From the NCBI RefSeq assembly GCF_018780385.1, contig NZ_JADMJO010000003.1, forward strand, positions 725,566 through 789,565: a DNA stretch of 64,000 nt, given 5' to 3'. Below are positions 9,936-17,457 of the stretch, piece by piece (the first letter of the stretch is position 1; the number at the start of each line of letters is the position of its first letter). The DNA is from Hydrogenophaga sp. (lineage in GTDB: Bacteria > Pseudomonadota > Gammaproteobacteria > Burkholderiales > Burkholderiaceae_C). A program made the translations under genes and the position numbers. The notes beneath the pieces were generated by a model. It saw only the letters and a list, made by a program, of their open reading frames with translations. It did no database searches and was not told where the DNA came from.

Positions 9936-10343
9936 ATGCTCGCCAACCTGATCCCCTTCCTCCTCCACTGGGCCATCACCGCCTTCTCCCTGTGGCTGGC
10001 GAGCCATCTGTTCAAGGGCATCCGGTTCGGCAGCACCTCGGCGCTGGTGGTCTCGGCCCTGCTGCTGGGTCTGGCCAATGCGGTGGTGAGGCCACTGCTG
10101 GTGGTGCTCACGCTGCCCTTGACGCTGCTGAGCTTTGGCCTGTTCCTGCTGGTGATCAACGCGCTGATGCTGTTGCTCGTCGCCAAGCTGGTGGACGGTT
10201 TCAAGGTCGACGGGTTCTGGACGGCGTTCTGGGCCAGCCTGTTCATCTCGCTCCTCAGCCTGGTGCTCGGCGCCTACGTGTTGGGCGGCACGCCCGAGTT
10301 CACCATCGAGACCAGCCCGGCGCCGGGGCGGGTGTGGCTTTGA
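9936..10343 (+). CDS. phage holin family IV / YvlD-type membrane protein
   Basis: The 135-residue protein has four hydrophobic segments, beginning LANLIPFLLHWAITAFSLWL, and the family pattern LANAVVRPLLVVLTLPLTLL typical of the 4-TMS YvlD family. Despite the family label, there is no phage context; these are ordinary chromosomal membrane proteins of unknown role. I use ATG 9936; the longer open frame upstream is antisense to the helicase and is not coding. A lipoprotein gene follows 29 bp later and may be co-transcribed. Confidence 0.85.
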   Translation: MLANLIPFLLHWAITAFSLWLASHLFKGIRFGSTSALVVSALLLGLANAVVRPLLVVLTLPLTLLSFGLFLLVINALMLLLVAKLVDGFKVDGFWTAFWASLFISLLSLVLGAYVLGGTPEFTIETSPAPGRVWL

Positions 10344-10372
10344 GCCCCATATCAACCAAGACGAGTTCACAC

Positions 10373-11089
10373 ATGCCATTCATGCGCGTTTTCACGGTCC
10401 TGCTCGCGGCACTGCTGCTGAGCGCATGCGCCGCACCCAAACTGACAGCGGAACAGGCCAGCAGCATCAAGAAGATCGGCATTGTTTCCCTGCTGCCCCA
10501 AGAGGTGAAGTACCGCAAGATCGGCATCACGGTTTTCAACAACGAGTACAAGTCTGTGCCGGCAGGCGATGTGTTCAACGCGGCCGCTCGCTCCAGCGCA
10601 GAACGTTTCCTGCGCCAGTCGGGCAAGTACGAGGTGAAGCAGATCGAGGTCGACGTTGCGCCCATGGCCAAGAGGCTCAACGGCCGCAGCATGGTGATGT
10701 CACAAAACATCGAGCGCATTGACACCGAGATCGTCGAGTTGGCCAAGTCGAATGGGGTGGACGCGGTGATCGTGGTGGGCGAAAACTTTGACGCGGAAAG
10801 AGGCGTCTTTGGTCTGGTGATGGGCCTGCGAGCCGGCCTGGGCGACGTGCGATCCGCCGGGGCCATGGCAGGGCTGCAGGTGGCGGGCATCACGGCTCGC
10901 AAGGAGATCTTTCTGGGTTGGTACCCGTCGGTGGGTATCGGCAGGGGGGTTTCCCGCCCCGAGGGCAAGCCCTGGGCTTACAAGCTGGAAGACAACCTGG
11001 ATGAAGCCACTCACCGAGAGGTGATGAGGGTGATGCAGGCCGCCATCGAGAGCGAAGTCGCCGCGGCGCTGGCTGCCACGCCCCTCTGA
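10373..11089 (+). CDS. lipoprotein of unknown function
   Basis: The 238-residue protein begins MPFMRVFTVLLAALLLSACA, a clear type II signal peptide with lipobox LSAC, so it should be lipid-anchored after Cys19. The mature part alternates strands and helices (KKIGIVSLLP, VDAVIVVGENFD) and ends with a helix. I do not recognise a named family. An ATG three codons in (10382) is a possible alternative start. It follows the YvlD-type gene in the same direction. Confidence 0.75.
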   Translation: MPFMRVFTVLLAALLLSACAAPKLTAEQASSIKKIGIVSLLPQEVKYRKIGITVFNNEYKSVPAGDVFNAAARSSAERFLRQSGKYEVKQIEVDVAPMAKRLNGRSMVMSQNIERIDTEIVELAKSNGVDAVIVVGENFDAERGVFGLVMGLRAGLGDVRSAGAMAGLQVAGITARKEIFLGWYPSVGIGRGVSRPEGKPWAYKLEDNLDEATHREVMRVMQAAIESEVAAALAATPL

Positions 11090-11197
11090 CAGGCTCGATG
11101 CCTGGCCATAGCGCATCAGCACCGCAAGCCTGGCTACTGGCAGGGCCGCGGCAACTGATGCCGTATGCGTTGGCGGAGGCTGTTGATGCCGCCGCTC

Positions 11198-11626
11198 TCA
11201 GTGCAGCGTGTTCGCCATGATCTGGTGCACTTCCTGCTCCAGACCCTGCGACGGTATGACCACCATTTGCTTGCCGCCGAATTTTGCCGAGTAGCGCGGC
11301 GTTTCGCTGGCATGCTGATAGGCCTCGCCAAGCCGGAAGATCAACTCCCCGACTTCGACTTGCGTTAGGTGGTGTTCCTTGGCCATGTCGTTGAGGCTGG
11401 AGACCTTGCCGTCATGAATCCAGGCAATGCCAAAGCTCGCGGGTGGCTTGCCGAGGAAGACAAAGGCTTCATGCTCTGCCGGCACCACTTCCAGGTGGCC
11501 AGACACCTTGTGCGCCAGCTCCTCCAGCGGTGCTTTGATTTCATCGAGTTTGCCAATCGCCTCGCTGTCCATCGGCAGCGGCGGATACTCAACTTTGTGG
11601 CCGAAAAGCTTGTCGAATAGTCTCAT
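11198..11626 (-). CDS. conserved hypothetical cytoplasmic protein
   Basis: The start ATG 11626 is preceded by AAGGAGA at ideal spacing. The 142-residue soluble protein begins MRLFDKLFGHKVEYPPLP. It has a middle section (HEAFVFLGKPPASFGIAWIHDGKV) that looks like a compact beta-strand domain, and a C-terminal helix-rich part ending in EQEVHQIMANTLH. No catalytic motif or membrane segment is visible, and I do not recognise the family. It stands alone between a convergent lipoprotein gene and the divergent XRE gene. Confidence 0.75.
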   Translation of the reverse strand: MRLFDKLFGHKVEYPPLPMDSEAIGKLDEIKAPLEELAHKVSGHLEVVPAEHEAFVFLGKPPASFGIAWIHDGKVSSLNDMAKEHHLTQVEVGELIFRLGEAYQHASETPRYSAKFGGKQMVVIPSQGLEQEVHQIMANTLH

Positions 11627-11791
11627 GTTGTTCTCCTTTCAGAAGACAAATAAGAGAGCCTGACAACAACCCACAGGCTGGGTGCGTAGAGAGAAAGGTC
11701 GCCAAGCACTTTCACCATAGACCTTCAGAGCGATCTTTTCAAATCGGATCGATGAAGCAGGCGCAGGTCCCAGCTCGGTTGTTCATGAATC

Positions 11792-11839
11792 TGTTTCTCA
11801 AACTTGCCAAAGTTGGTGTTTTGATCAGAATGAGAAACA
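11792..11839 (+). promoter_or_regulatory. nested inverted repeats before the XRE antitoxin gene
   Basis: TGTTTCTCA (11792-11800) and TGAGAAACA (11831-11839) form a perfect 9-bp inverted repeat ending one base before the ATG of the XRE gene. Inside it lies a second palindrome, AACTT-GCCA-AAGTT (11801-11814). A TTGCCA element falls in between. The placement suits negative autoregulation by the HTH protein encoded next, as in many toxin-antitoxin operons. There is no strong Shine-Dalgarno sequence, so leader folding could also affect translation. Confidence 0.5.
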
Positions 11840-11840
11840 T

Positions 11841-12356
11841 ATGCCCAGCAAACCACCCACTCCGCTTGACCAAAGCACAGCGCAGTTGCAAGCACTGGGC
11901 GCGCAACTTCGAGCGCGCCGCAAGGCACTGCGGGTGAGCAGCACGGTGGCGGCAGAGGCGGCAGGCATGTCGCGAGTGACGCTGCACCGCATCGAGAAAG
12001 GTGAGCCTTCGGTGGCAGGCGGCGCATGGGCCAATGTCATGGCGGCACTGGGCATGACGCTGCTGGCCCGAAACACAGAGGATGCCGATGCTGCTGGCGG
12101 GCGAGCGAGCTCGGCGGATCTTGCCGAGTGGATTCCGGTGCGCGTGCGCTTGGCGGACTACCCGCAGTTGAAGGCCCTGGCCTGGCAGGTGCACGGTATC
12201 GACACACTCACTCCCATCGAGGCCTTGAGCATTTACGAACGCAATGCGCGCCACATGGACACCGCGACCATGTCGCCTGCCGAGCAAGCACTGTTGCAGG
12301 CGCTGCGCACGGCTCTGGGTGACGGCGCGGCGGTGGTAACCACGCCCGATGTTTGA
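11841..12356 (+). CDS. XRE-family HTH protein, probable antitoxin of an AbiEii-type pair
   Basis: The 171-residue protein has an N-terminal helix-turn-helix (LGAQLRARRKALRVSSTVAAE then AAGMSRVTLHRIEKGEPSVAG), followed by a C-terminal part with WIPVRVRLADYPQLKALAWQ and LTPIEALSIYERN. In beta-proteobacteria proteins of this form precede nucleotidyltransferase toxins of the AbiEii/AbiGii type. Its stop overlaps by 8 bp the ATG of a frame that starts like such a toxin but is cut short (12349). It is therefore probably an orphan antitoxin or a stand-alone regulator now. Confidence 0.82.
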   Translation: MPSKPPTPLDQSTAQLQALGAQLRARRKALRVSSTVAAEAAGMSRVTLHRIEKGEPSVAGGAWANVMAALGMTLLARNTEDADAAGGRASSADLAEWIPVRVRLADYPQLKALAWQVHGIDTLTPIEALSIYERNARHMDTATMSPAEQALLQALRTALGDGAAVVTTPDV

Positions 12357-12417
12357 GCGCCCGCATCACCAGCGCATTGCGCATGTGCTGGTCGCGCTGG
12401 CGGCGGAGGCGCGCGCT
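12349..12417 (+). pseudogene. remnant of an AbiEii-type nucleotidyltransferase toxin gene
   Basis: The frame begins MFERPHHQRIAHVLVALAAE, the characteristic N-terminus of AbiEii/AbiGii-type toxins that follow XRE antitoxins. The expected next block (a GGG/S nucleotidyltransferase motif such as LFGGGTAI) is absent. Instead the sequence runs into the 3' end of the opposite-strand ridA gene at 12418. The ATG overlaps the antitoxin stop by 8 bp (ATGTTTGA), the layout expected of an operon. Only about 23 codons remain, so it cannot be active. The family identification is from memory of that N-terminus. Confidence 0.6.
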
Positions 12418-12816
12418 TCAAGCGGCGTCCGGCACCTTGGCAATCACCTTGATCTCGAACTGAAACCCATACAGCCACGTCACGCCAACACCCGTGAGCG
12501 TGGGGTACGGGGCTTCGCCCCAGTGTTCGCCAAACACCTGCCAGATGGTTTCGAAGTTCGACTCCGGGTCGACGATGAAGACGGTCACGTCGACCACGTC
12601 CTTGAACGTGCAGCCGGCGGCCGAGAGGATCGCGTTGAGGTTGTCAAACGCGAGCCTGACCTGGGCCTGCAGATCGGCCTCGGGCGAGCCATCGGGGCGG
12701 CTGCCCACCTGCCCCGAGACGAACAAAAACCCGTTGGACCGGATCGCTGGCGAGTAGTGGTTCTTGTCATAGAGCGCCTGGCGCCCGGCGGGAAAAACAA
12801 CATCACGTGCAGACAT
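12418..12816 (-). CDS. RidA/YjgF/UK114 family protein
   Basis: The 132-residue protein matches the RidA family: an N-terminal YSPAIRSNGFLFVSGQVG, then LDNLNAIL-like AFDNLNAILSAAGCTFKDVV and a C-terminal segment. RidA proteins deaminate reactive enamine/imine intermediates. The canonical catalytic Arg near the C-terminus (in IE..AIA) is not obvious here, where the end reads FEIKVIAKVPDAA, so it may be a Rid subfamily member with another role. ATG 12816 has AGAGG upstream. It is divergent from a LysR gene with a palindromic site between them. Confidence 0.85.
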   Translation of the reverse strand: MSARDVVFPAGRQALYDKNHYSPAIRSNGFLFVSGQVGSRPDGSPEADLQAQVRLAFDNLNAILSAAGCTFKDVVDVTVFIVDPESNFETIWQVFGEHWGEAPYPTLTGVGVTWLYGFQFEIKVIAKVPDAA

Positions 12817-12897
12817 GGAAAACCTCTTTGATGGATGGGAATGGATCGACTCTAGGCATTCACGGCCTGCGGATAAACGGGCAAGTCGCACAATGAC

Positions 12898-12916
12898 TGT
12901 TTGAGATTCCCAAACA
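12898..12916. promoter_or_regulatory. candidate LysR-type operator between ridA-like and lysR genes
   Basis: TGTTTGAGATTCCCAAACA is a perfect 6-bp inverted repeat with a 7-bp spacer and contains the T-N11-A pattern of LysR-family sites. It is 26 bp before the LysR start and 82 bp before the ridA-like start on the other strand. It fits autoregulation plus control of the divergent gene. Confidence 0.5.
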
Positions 12917-12941
12917 ATCCAACGAGGTGCGAGGAGCAGCC

Positions 12942-13877
12942 ATGGACCGTTTTGATGCAATGCAGGCCTTTGCCCGCGTGGTGGAAGCCGGCAGCTTCAC
13001 CAAGGCCGCACAAACGCTGCACATGAGCAAGACCACGGTGACGCAGCTGGTGCAGCAGTTGGAGGCGCGGCTGCGCGTGAAGCTGCTGAACCGCACCACG
13101 CGACGGGTGAAGGTCACGGCCGATGGCGCGGCCTACTACGAGCGCGTGGTGCGCCTGCTGGCCGATATGGAAGATGCCGACACCAGCCTTTCCAGTGCTT
13201 CGGCCTCGCCCAGGGGGCGCCTGCGTGTGGACGTACCCAGCCCGCTGGCCCGCATGATCCTGATGCCGGCCCTGCCGACGTTTCACGCGCGCTACCCCGA
13301 GATCCAACTCCACATGGGCGTGAGTGACCGCATGGTGGACCTGATCGGCGACAACGTGGACTGCGTGCTGCGCGGCGGTGAAATCACCGACCCGTCGTTG
13401 ATCGCGCGCCGCGTGGGCGACCTGCAGCTCGGTGTGTATGCAGCCCCCAGCTACCTGGCGCTCGCGGGCACACCGCTGCACCCACGCGAGCTGGAAGACA
13501 CGCACCACCGCACCGTGGGTTTTCTGCGCGCGCGCAGCGGCACGGTGGCGCCCCTGGGCATGGAGCGTGAGGGTGAGCGCATCGAGGTGCAAGGGCGCTA
13601 TGCGGTGGCCGTGGACGACGGCAACGCTTACCTGGCGGCGGGGCTCGCGGGCATGGGCGTGCTATGGCTGCCGCACTACATGGCGCAAGACCACGCCGCG
13701 CGCGGCGAACTGGTGCCGCTGTTCGACGGCTGGCGTTTTGATTCGATGCCGATGTACGTGGCGTTCCCGCCGAACCGACACGTGAGCGCGAAGCTGCGCG
13801 CGTTCATTGACTGGGTGGTGGAGTTGATGGCGGTGCATGCGCCGGTGGCTTCGCGTCCGGGGAAACCCAATTCTTGA
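12942..13877 (+). CDS. LysR-family transcriptional regulator
   Basis: The start ATG 12942 follows GAGGAG. The 311-residue protein has the LysR winged HTH at residues 1-60 (MDRFDAMQAFARVVEAGSF, AAQTLHMSKTTVTQLVQQLE, LLNRTTRRVKVTADGAAYYE) and a substrate-binding domain from about 90 (RGRLRVDVPSPLARMILMPA). It belongs to the CrgA/DsdC-like group with the short RxTRxxxxT segment. Being divergent from the ridA-like gene, it probably controls it together with itself. The stop overlaps a possible TTG start of the next gene. Confidence 0.9.
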   Translation: MDRFDAMQAFARVVEAGSFTKAAQTLHMSKTTVTQLVQQLEARLRVKLLNRTTRRVKVTADGAAYYERVVRLLADMEDADTSLSSASASPRGRLRVDVPSPLARMILMPALPTFHARYPEIQLHMGVSDRMVDLIGDNVDCVLRGGEITDPSLIARRVGDLQLGVYAAPSYLALAGTPLHPRELEDTHHRTVGFLRARSGTVAPLGMEREGERIEVQGRYAVAVDDGNAYLAAGLAGMGVLWLPHYMAQDHAARGELVPLFDGWRFDSMPMYVAFPPNRHVSAKLRAFIDWVVELMAVHAPVASRPGKPNS

Positions 13878-13885
13878 CGAACACC

Positions 13886-14365
13886 ATGGACGCCTCCGAA
13901 TCCGCAGCGCTGATGACCTTGCTGCGCACGCAACCCGTGGCCTCGCTGGCCACGCTGCACAAGAGCGCACCGGCCGTGTCCATGGTGCCGTTCGCCCTGC
14001 TGCCCGATGGCGCGGGCTTCGTCATTCACGTGAGCCAGTTGGCCACCCACACGCAGGACATGCGTCGGAACGCAGCGGTGGCGTTGCTGATCACTGCGTC
14101 ACTGGCGGCCGGAGATTCACCGCTGGCATTGCCCCGGGTGAGCGTTCAAGGCTCGGCGCGGTCATGTCCACCCGAGTCGCCCAGGTACGAGCAAGCAAGA
14201 CACGCTTACCTGGCCAAACTGCCCGACGCCGAGCCGCTGTTTTCGTTTGGCGATTTTTTGCTTTTCGTCATAGAGCCCGAATCCCTGCGCTACGTGGCGG
14301 GCTTCGGGCGGGCCATGTCGTTGGTGGGCGAGCGAATGCACGAGGTCTTGGGTCAAACGGGTTGA
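13886..14365 (+). CDS. HugZ-like / pyridoxamine 5'-phosphate oxidase-fold protein
   Basis: The 159-residue protein has the split-barrel flavin-binding fold typical of PNPOx-like and HugZ proteins. LLRTQPVASLATLHKSAPAVS and VPFALLPDGAGFVIHVSQLA are the first strands, then THTQDMRRNAAVALLI, the EDxxxRR-like arginine region, and a late FSFGDFLLFVIEPESLRYVAGFG segment. Relatives bind FMN or heme. I choose ATG 13886; TTG 13874 four codons upstream would overlap the LysR stop. It lies directly downstream of the LysR gene in the same direction. Confidence 0.85.
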   Translation: MDASESAALMTLLRTQPVASLATLHKSAPAVSMVPFALLPDGAGFVIHVSQLATHTQDMRRNAAVALLITASLAAGDSPLALPRVSVQGSARSCPPESPRYEQARHAYLAKLPDAEPLFSFGDFLLFVIEPESLRYVAGFGRAMSLVGERMHEVLGQTG

Positions 14366-14379
14366 ACCGCCGCGTGCGC

Positions 14380-14405
14380 CTTCAAGTTGCTGGCTGCACT
14401 TGAAG
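14380..14405. other. inverted repeat after the HugZ-like gene
   Basis: CTTCAAGT (14380-14387) and ACTTGAAG (14398-14405) are perfect complements around a 10-nt loop, 14 bp after the stop codon. There is no run of T after it, so a terminator role is only possible. It directly precedes a second, stronger hairpin at 14409. Confidence 0.45.
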
Positions 14406-14408
14406 AAC

Positions 14409-14440
14409 CCCAAACTGGGTCTCATCGGACCCAATTTGGG
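14409..14440. promoter_or_regulatory. strong stem-loop just upstream of the GIY-YIG gene
   Basis: CCCAAACTGGGTC (14409-14421) pairs with GACCCAATTTGGG (14428-14440) with one mismatch over 13 positions and a 6-nt loop. It ends 24 bp before the ATG at 14465, so it lies in the promoter or leader of that gene. It may end the upstream transcript or act as an operator. Its even symmetry and lack of a T tract favour a protein-binding site. Confidence 0.5.
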
Positions 14441-14464
14441 TACGAAGGCAAACTACCACCTACC

Positions 14465-14788
14465 ATGCCCCGCCCCCACCACCACGTCTACGTGATCGAG
14501 CTGTCCAAAGACGTGCTGCTCGAACCTCGGTTCCGCAAGAACAACCCGGGCTACATCGACGGCAAACCCTGTGTGTATGTGGGCATGACCGGGCTGGACC
14601 CGGATGTGCGTTTTGACAAGCACAAGGCGGGCATCCAGTCGAACGCGTATGTGCAGAAGTACGGGCTGCGCTTGTTGCCCGATCTGTACGAGGGCTTCAA
14701 CCCGATGAAATACGCCGATGCCGTGGACAAGGAAATTGAAGTCGGCATCGACCTGCGTTCGGCCGGATTCGGCGTCTGGCAGGCCTGA
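14465..14788 (+). CDS. small stand-alone GIY-YIG-like nuclease-domain protein
   Basis: The 107-residue protein has HVYVIEL near the start in place of GIY and PCVYVGMTGLDPDVRFDKHKAG as the YIG-Arg segment. A late acidic helix (ADAVDKEIEVG) could supply the metal-binding Glu of GIY-YIG nucleases. There is no extra DNA-binding domain. Such single-domain proteins are widespread and uncharacterised. A wide-stem hairpin sits just upstream. It is convergent with pcp, leaving 11 bp. Catalytic competence is inferred from motifs only. Confidence 0.72.
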   Translation: MPRPHHHVYVIELSKDVLLEPRFRKNNPGYIDGKPCVYVGMTGLDPDVRFDKHKAGIQSNAYVQKYGLRLLPDLYEGFNPMKYADAVDKEIEVGIDLRSAGFGVWQA

Positions 14789-14799
14789 ACGGCAGCGGT

Positions 14800-15441
14800 T
14801 CAGCTCGTGGCGCCGGCGCCCAACGCGGTGTCGTGTTGCACGACCATGGCGCAGCGCACCGCCACGTGGAGCCCACGCACGATGTCGTCCAGCGCCATGC
14901 TGGGTGTGCCCTGCTCCGGCAACCAGGGCACGTGCACGAAGCCACCACGTGTGTGCTTCAACTCTCGCCCCGTGGCCAGCGTATGCATCAATCCGTAGAA
15001 CACGTGGTTGCAGACAAAGGTGCCCGCGGTTTGAGACACCTCGGCTGCAATCCCCGCTTGCTGCAGCGCGCCCAGCATGGCCTTGATGGGCAGGCTCGTG
15101 AAATACGCCACCGGCGCGCCCTGCTTCACGGCCGTGTCCACGGGCTGCGCGCCTGCGTTGTCTTCGATGGGCGCGTCGTTCACGTTGATGGCCACGCGCT
15201 CCAGCGACAGCGCGCTGCGCCCACCGGCCTGGCCCACGCACACCACCAGCGCAGGCCGGTGTTTTTTCAACAGCGCGTTCAGCTCACGCAGCGATGCGTC
15301 GAACACGGTGGGCAGCTGCGCGGCCACCACCGTGTGCCCAAGCACTTGCCGGCCGTGCAGCGCCTTCACGGCCAGCCAGCTGGGGTTCAGCGTCGCGCCG
15401 CCGAAGGCGTCAAAGCCAGTGAGCAGGATCTTTTTGGTCAT
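14800..15441 (-). CDS. pcp: pyrrolidone-carboxylate peptidase
   Basis: The 213-residue cysteine peptidase of family C15 removes N-terminal pyroglutamate from peptides in the cytoplasm. The catalytic triad is readable: E81 in LSLERVAINV, C144 in AGTFVCNHVFYG and H170 in GGFVHVPWLPEQ. The start MTKKILLTGFDAFGGATLNPS is the classic family N-terminus, and the length is normal (about 215). It starts 5 bp after the stop of rluE on the same strand, so the two are likely co-transcribed. Confidence 0.95.
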   Translation of the reverse strand: MTKKILLTGFDAFGGATLNPSWLAVKALHGRQVLGHTVVAAQLPTVFDASLRELNALLKKHRPALVVCVGQAGGRSALSLERVAINVNDAPIEDNAGAQPVDTAVKQGAPVAYFTSLPIKAMLGALQQAGIAAEVSQTAGTFVCNHVFYGLMHTLATGRELKHTRGGFVHVPWLPEQGTPSMALDDIVRGLHVAVRCAMVVQHDTALGAGATS

Positions 15442-15446
15442 GGAGG

Positions 15447-15995
15447 TCAGCCGCGCAGCGCGCCGGGCGCCAGGTCTTGCAACGCGTGCGGCCCGATGGC
15501 CGCGCGGATGAGGCGCAGCGTGGGGTGGCCCACGGCGGCGGTCATGCGGCGCACCTGTCGGTTGCGCCCTTCAGAGATCACCAGCTCCAGCCAGCTGGTG
15601 GGAATGGACTGGCGAATGCGCACGGGTGGGTCGCGCTCCCAGAGTGGCGAAGGCTCGGGCATACATCGCGCGCGGGCCGGGCGGGTGGGGCCGTCGTTGA
15701 GTTGCACGCCCTGCCGCAGCGATGCCAGAGCGGCTTCGTCGGGCACGCCTTCCACCTGCACCCAGTAGGTTTTTTCCATCTTGTGGCGCGGGTCGCTGAT
15801 GCGGGCCTGCAGTTGGCCGTCGTTGGTCAGGAGCAGCAGGCCTTCGCTGTCGGCATCGAGTCGGCCGGCCACGTACACGCCCGGGATGTCGATGAAATCC
15901 TTGAGTCCGCGCCAGCGGCCTTCCGGCGTGAACTGGCTCAGGACGCCATAGGGCTTGTTGAAACAGATCAAACGGGAAACGGGTGCCGGGGCCAT
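15447..15995 (-). CDS. rluE: 23S rRNA pseudouridine synthase, RluE-like (RsuA family)
   Basis: The 182-residue protein has the RsuA/RluB/E/F core without an S4 domain: [13 protein letters not shown], the catalytic segment [17 protein letters not shown] with Asp47, the KTYWVQVEG strand and the C-terminal [19 protein letters not shown]. Lack of an S4 domain and the size point to RluE, which isomerises U2457 of 23S rRNA. I start at ATG 15995; a TTG at 16019 would add eight residues. It precedes pcp by 5 bp. Confidence 0.9.
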   Translation of the reverse strand: MAPAPVSRLICFNKPYGVLSQFTPEGRWRGLKDFIDIPGVYVAGRLDADSEGLLLLTNDGQLQARISDPRHKMEKTYWVQVEGVPDEAALASLRQGVQLNDGPTRPARARCMPEPSPLWERDPPVRIRQSIPTSWLELVISEGRNRQVRRMTAAVGHPTLRLIRAAIGPHALQDLAPGALRG

Positions 15996-16121
15996 GGCGG
16001 GCAGCTTAGCACCGGGCAAGAGGCATGCTTGTCGAAATCAGGCCTTCGAGTTCGTCGTTCAGAGGTGGACACAACCGATCTGTTCGCTTCACCATCACCC
16101 ACCCTTTGAAAGGACTTCACG

Positions 16122-16568
16122 ATGACCACCGGCACCGTCACCCTCCACCGCGTTTTTCCCGCACCGCCCGAGCGTGTGTACCGCGCCTTCATCGATCCCG
16201 ACGCCATGGTCAAGTGGCTGCCGCCGCACGGCTTCACGGGCCGGGTCTTGCAGATGGATGCGCGCGTGGGTGGCAGCTACCGCATGCAGTTCACCAATTT
16301 CAGCAACGGTCAGTCGCACGCCTTCGGCGGCCAATACCTGGAGCTGGTGCCCAACGAGCGCATCGTTCACACCGATGTGTTCGACGACCCGAACCTGCCC
16401 GGCGAGATGCGTGTCACGCTCACGTTCAAGGCGGTGTCGGTGGGCACGGAGCTCCACGTGGTTCAAGCCGGCATTCCTGCCGTCATCCCCACGGAGGCGT
16501 GTTACCTCGGGTGGCAGGAGTCGTTGCAGTTGCTCATGCTGCTGGTGTCGGCCGAGATCCCCGGCTAA
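16122..16568 (+). CDS. SRPBCC/AHSA1-family protein
   Basis: The 148-residue protein has the activator-of-Hsp90 (AHSA1)/SRPBCC signature. HRVFPAPPERVYRAFIDPDAM opens the domain, WLPPHGF follows, RVGGSYRMQFTNFSNG forms the strands, and GWQESLQLLMLLVSAEI is the closing helix. The fold makes a hydrophobic pocket for lipids or small molecules; the ligand is unknown. Its 3' end overlaps the convergent DTW gene by 4 bp. Confidence 0.9.
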   Translation: MTTGTVTLHRVFPAPPERVYRAFIDPDAMVKWLPPHGFTGRVLQMDARVGGSYRMQFTNFSNGQSHAFGGQYLELVPNERIVHTDVFDDPNLPGEMRVTLTFKAVSVGTELHVVQAGIPAVIPTEACYLGWQESLQLLMLLVSAEIPG

Positions 16569-17338
16569 AGCGCCGCCAGCGCGCACAGGCGCTGATGCGC
16601 CTCACTCTCGCGGTCGAGCACCACGCTGCGTTTGGCACTGAGGTAGTGCGTGGTGAACACGTCGAGCCAGGCGGCCAAGCTCTCGGCAGCGTGCGTTTCC
16701 CCAGCCAGTGCCAGACACAGCGCCGCCACTTCCGAGGTGCAGAAGTGGCTCTCGCGCGCCGAGCGGCGCAGCCGGTAGTTGGACACCTGATCGGGGTGCA
16801 GGCTGAGCACGGGCAGGTGGTCCAGGTAGGGGCTCTTGCGAAACATCTTGCGGGCTTCGGACCAAGTGCCGTCGAGCAACACGAACAGCGGTTTGCGGCC
16901 GTGTTCTTGCGTCGTGCTTTCCTTTGAAGCGCTCAGATCGATCACCACCCGCTCGGGCTGCACGAACTCGCCCGGAAACACCAGGTAGGGCTGCCACTGC
17001 GGGTCGGCCAGCAGGGCGAGCAGGTCAGGGTCCACCGCGGTGCGGGACCAGCCAAAGGCCCAGGTGTCGGCCACCACGTCGGCCACCAGCCAGCCGGTGT
17101 TGCTGGGTTTCAGCGCCTCGATGTCGCCCATGACCAGGCACACCCCGGCGCGCGTGGCCACCAGCGGGCGCAGGGCACACAGGCAATGGCTGGCAACGAG
17201 GCGGCAATCTGCGCAGCGCCCGCCCCCCGAGCCCCGGGCCACAAACGGTTTGGCGCTGGCGGCCAGGCGCCGCGCGCGCAGGCTGAAAACGGCGTGGCCG
17301 GGGCGGGTTTCTGGCGGTGGGGCCACTACAAATTTCAT
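16565..17338 (-). CDS. DTW-domain tRNA-uridine aminocarboxypropyltransferase (TapT/YfiP-like)
   Basis: The 257-residue protein has an N-terminal Cys cluster (CADCRLVASHCLC, C42/C45/C52/C54) likely to bind zinc. The family motif LLDGTWSEARKMF includes D156-W159, followed by LDHLPVLSL and YRLRRS. The DTW family member TapT transfers the aminocarboxypropyl group of SAM to a tRNA uridine, making acp3U. I use ATG 17338; the open frame reaches a TTG at 17458 but that part is outside the domain. It is divergent from the GGDEF-like gene, and the two 5' ends nearly touch. Confidence 0.88.
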   Translation of the reverse strand: MKFVVAPPPETRPGHAVFSLRARRLAASAKPFVARGSGGGRCADCRLVASHCLCALRPLVATRAGVCLVMGDIEALKPSNTGWLVADVVADTWAFGWSRTAVDPDLLALLADPQWQPYLVFPGEFVQPERVVIDLSASKESTTQEHGRKPLFVLLDGTWSEARKMFRKSPYLDHLPVLSLHPDQVSNYRLRRSARESHFCTSEVAALCLALAGETHAAESLAAWLDVFTTHYLSAKRSVVLDRESEAHQRLCALAAL

Positions 17339-17457
17339 AGGAAGGACTGTAGGCGCAACGCTCAAAGCGCGTTGGGAGGCAAAAGCTGGGCTGCAAACGC
17401 CCTGTACTGTTTCCTGCGTGACAAATGTCTCAGGGCATTTGCCTCCAGCCCACCACA

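Noticed and set aside
8502..10343. 613-codon plus-strand frame opposite the NERD helicase
   Set aside because: Only its last 135 codons (from 9936) make a recognisable protein; the rest is antisense to well-conserved helicase motifs.
9936..10343. Holin family name taken as a prophage sign
   Set aside because: The YvlD-type family is ordinary chromosomal; no phage structural, lysis or integrase genes are nearby.
12421..12831. Continuation of the toxin-like frame across ridA
   Set aside because: The frame is open only because it is antisense to ridA; no nucleotidyltransferase motif appears.
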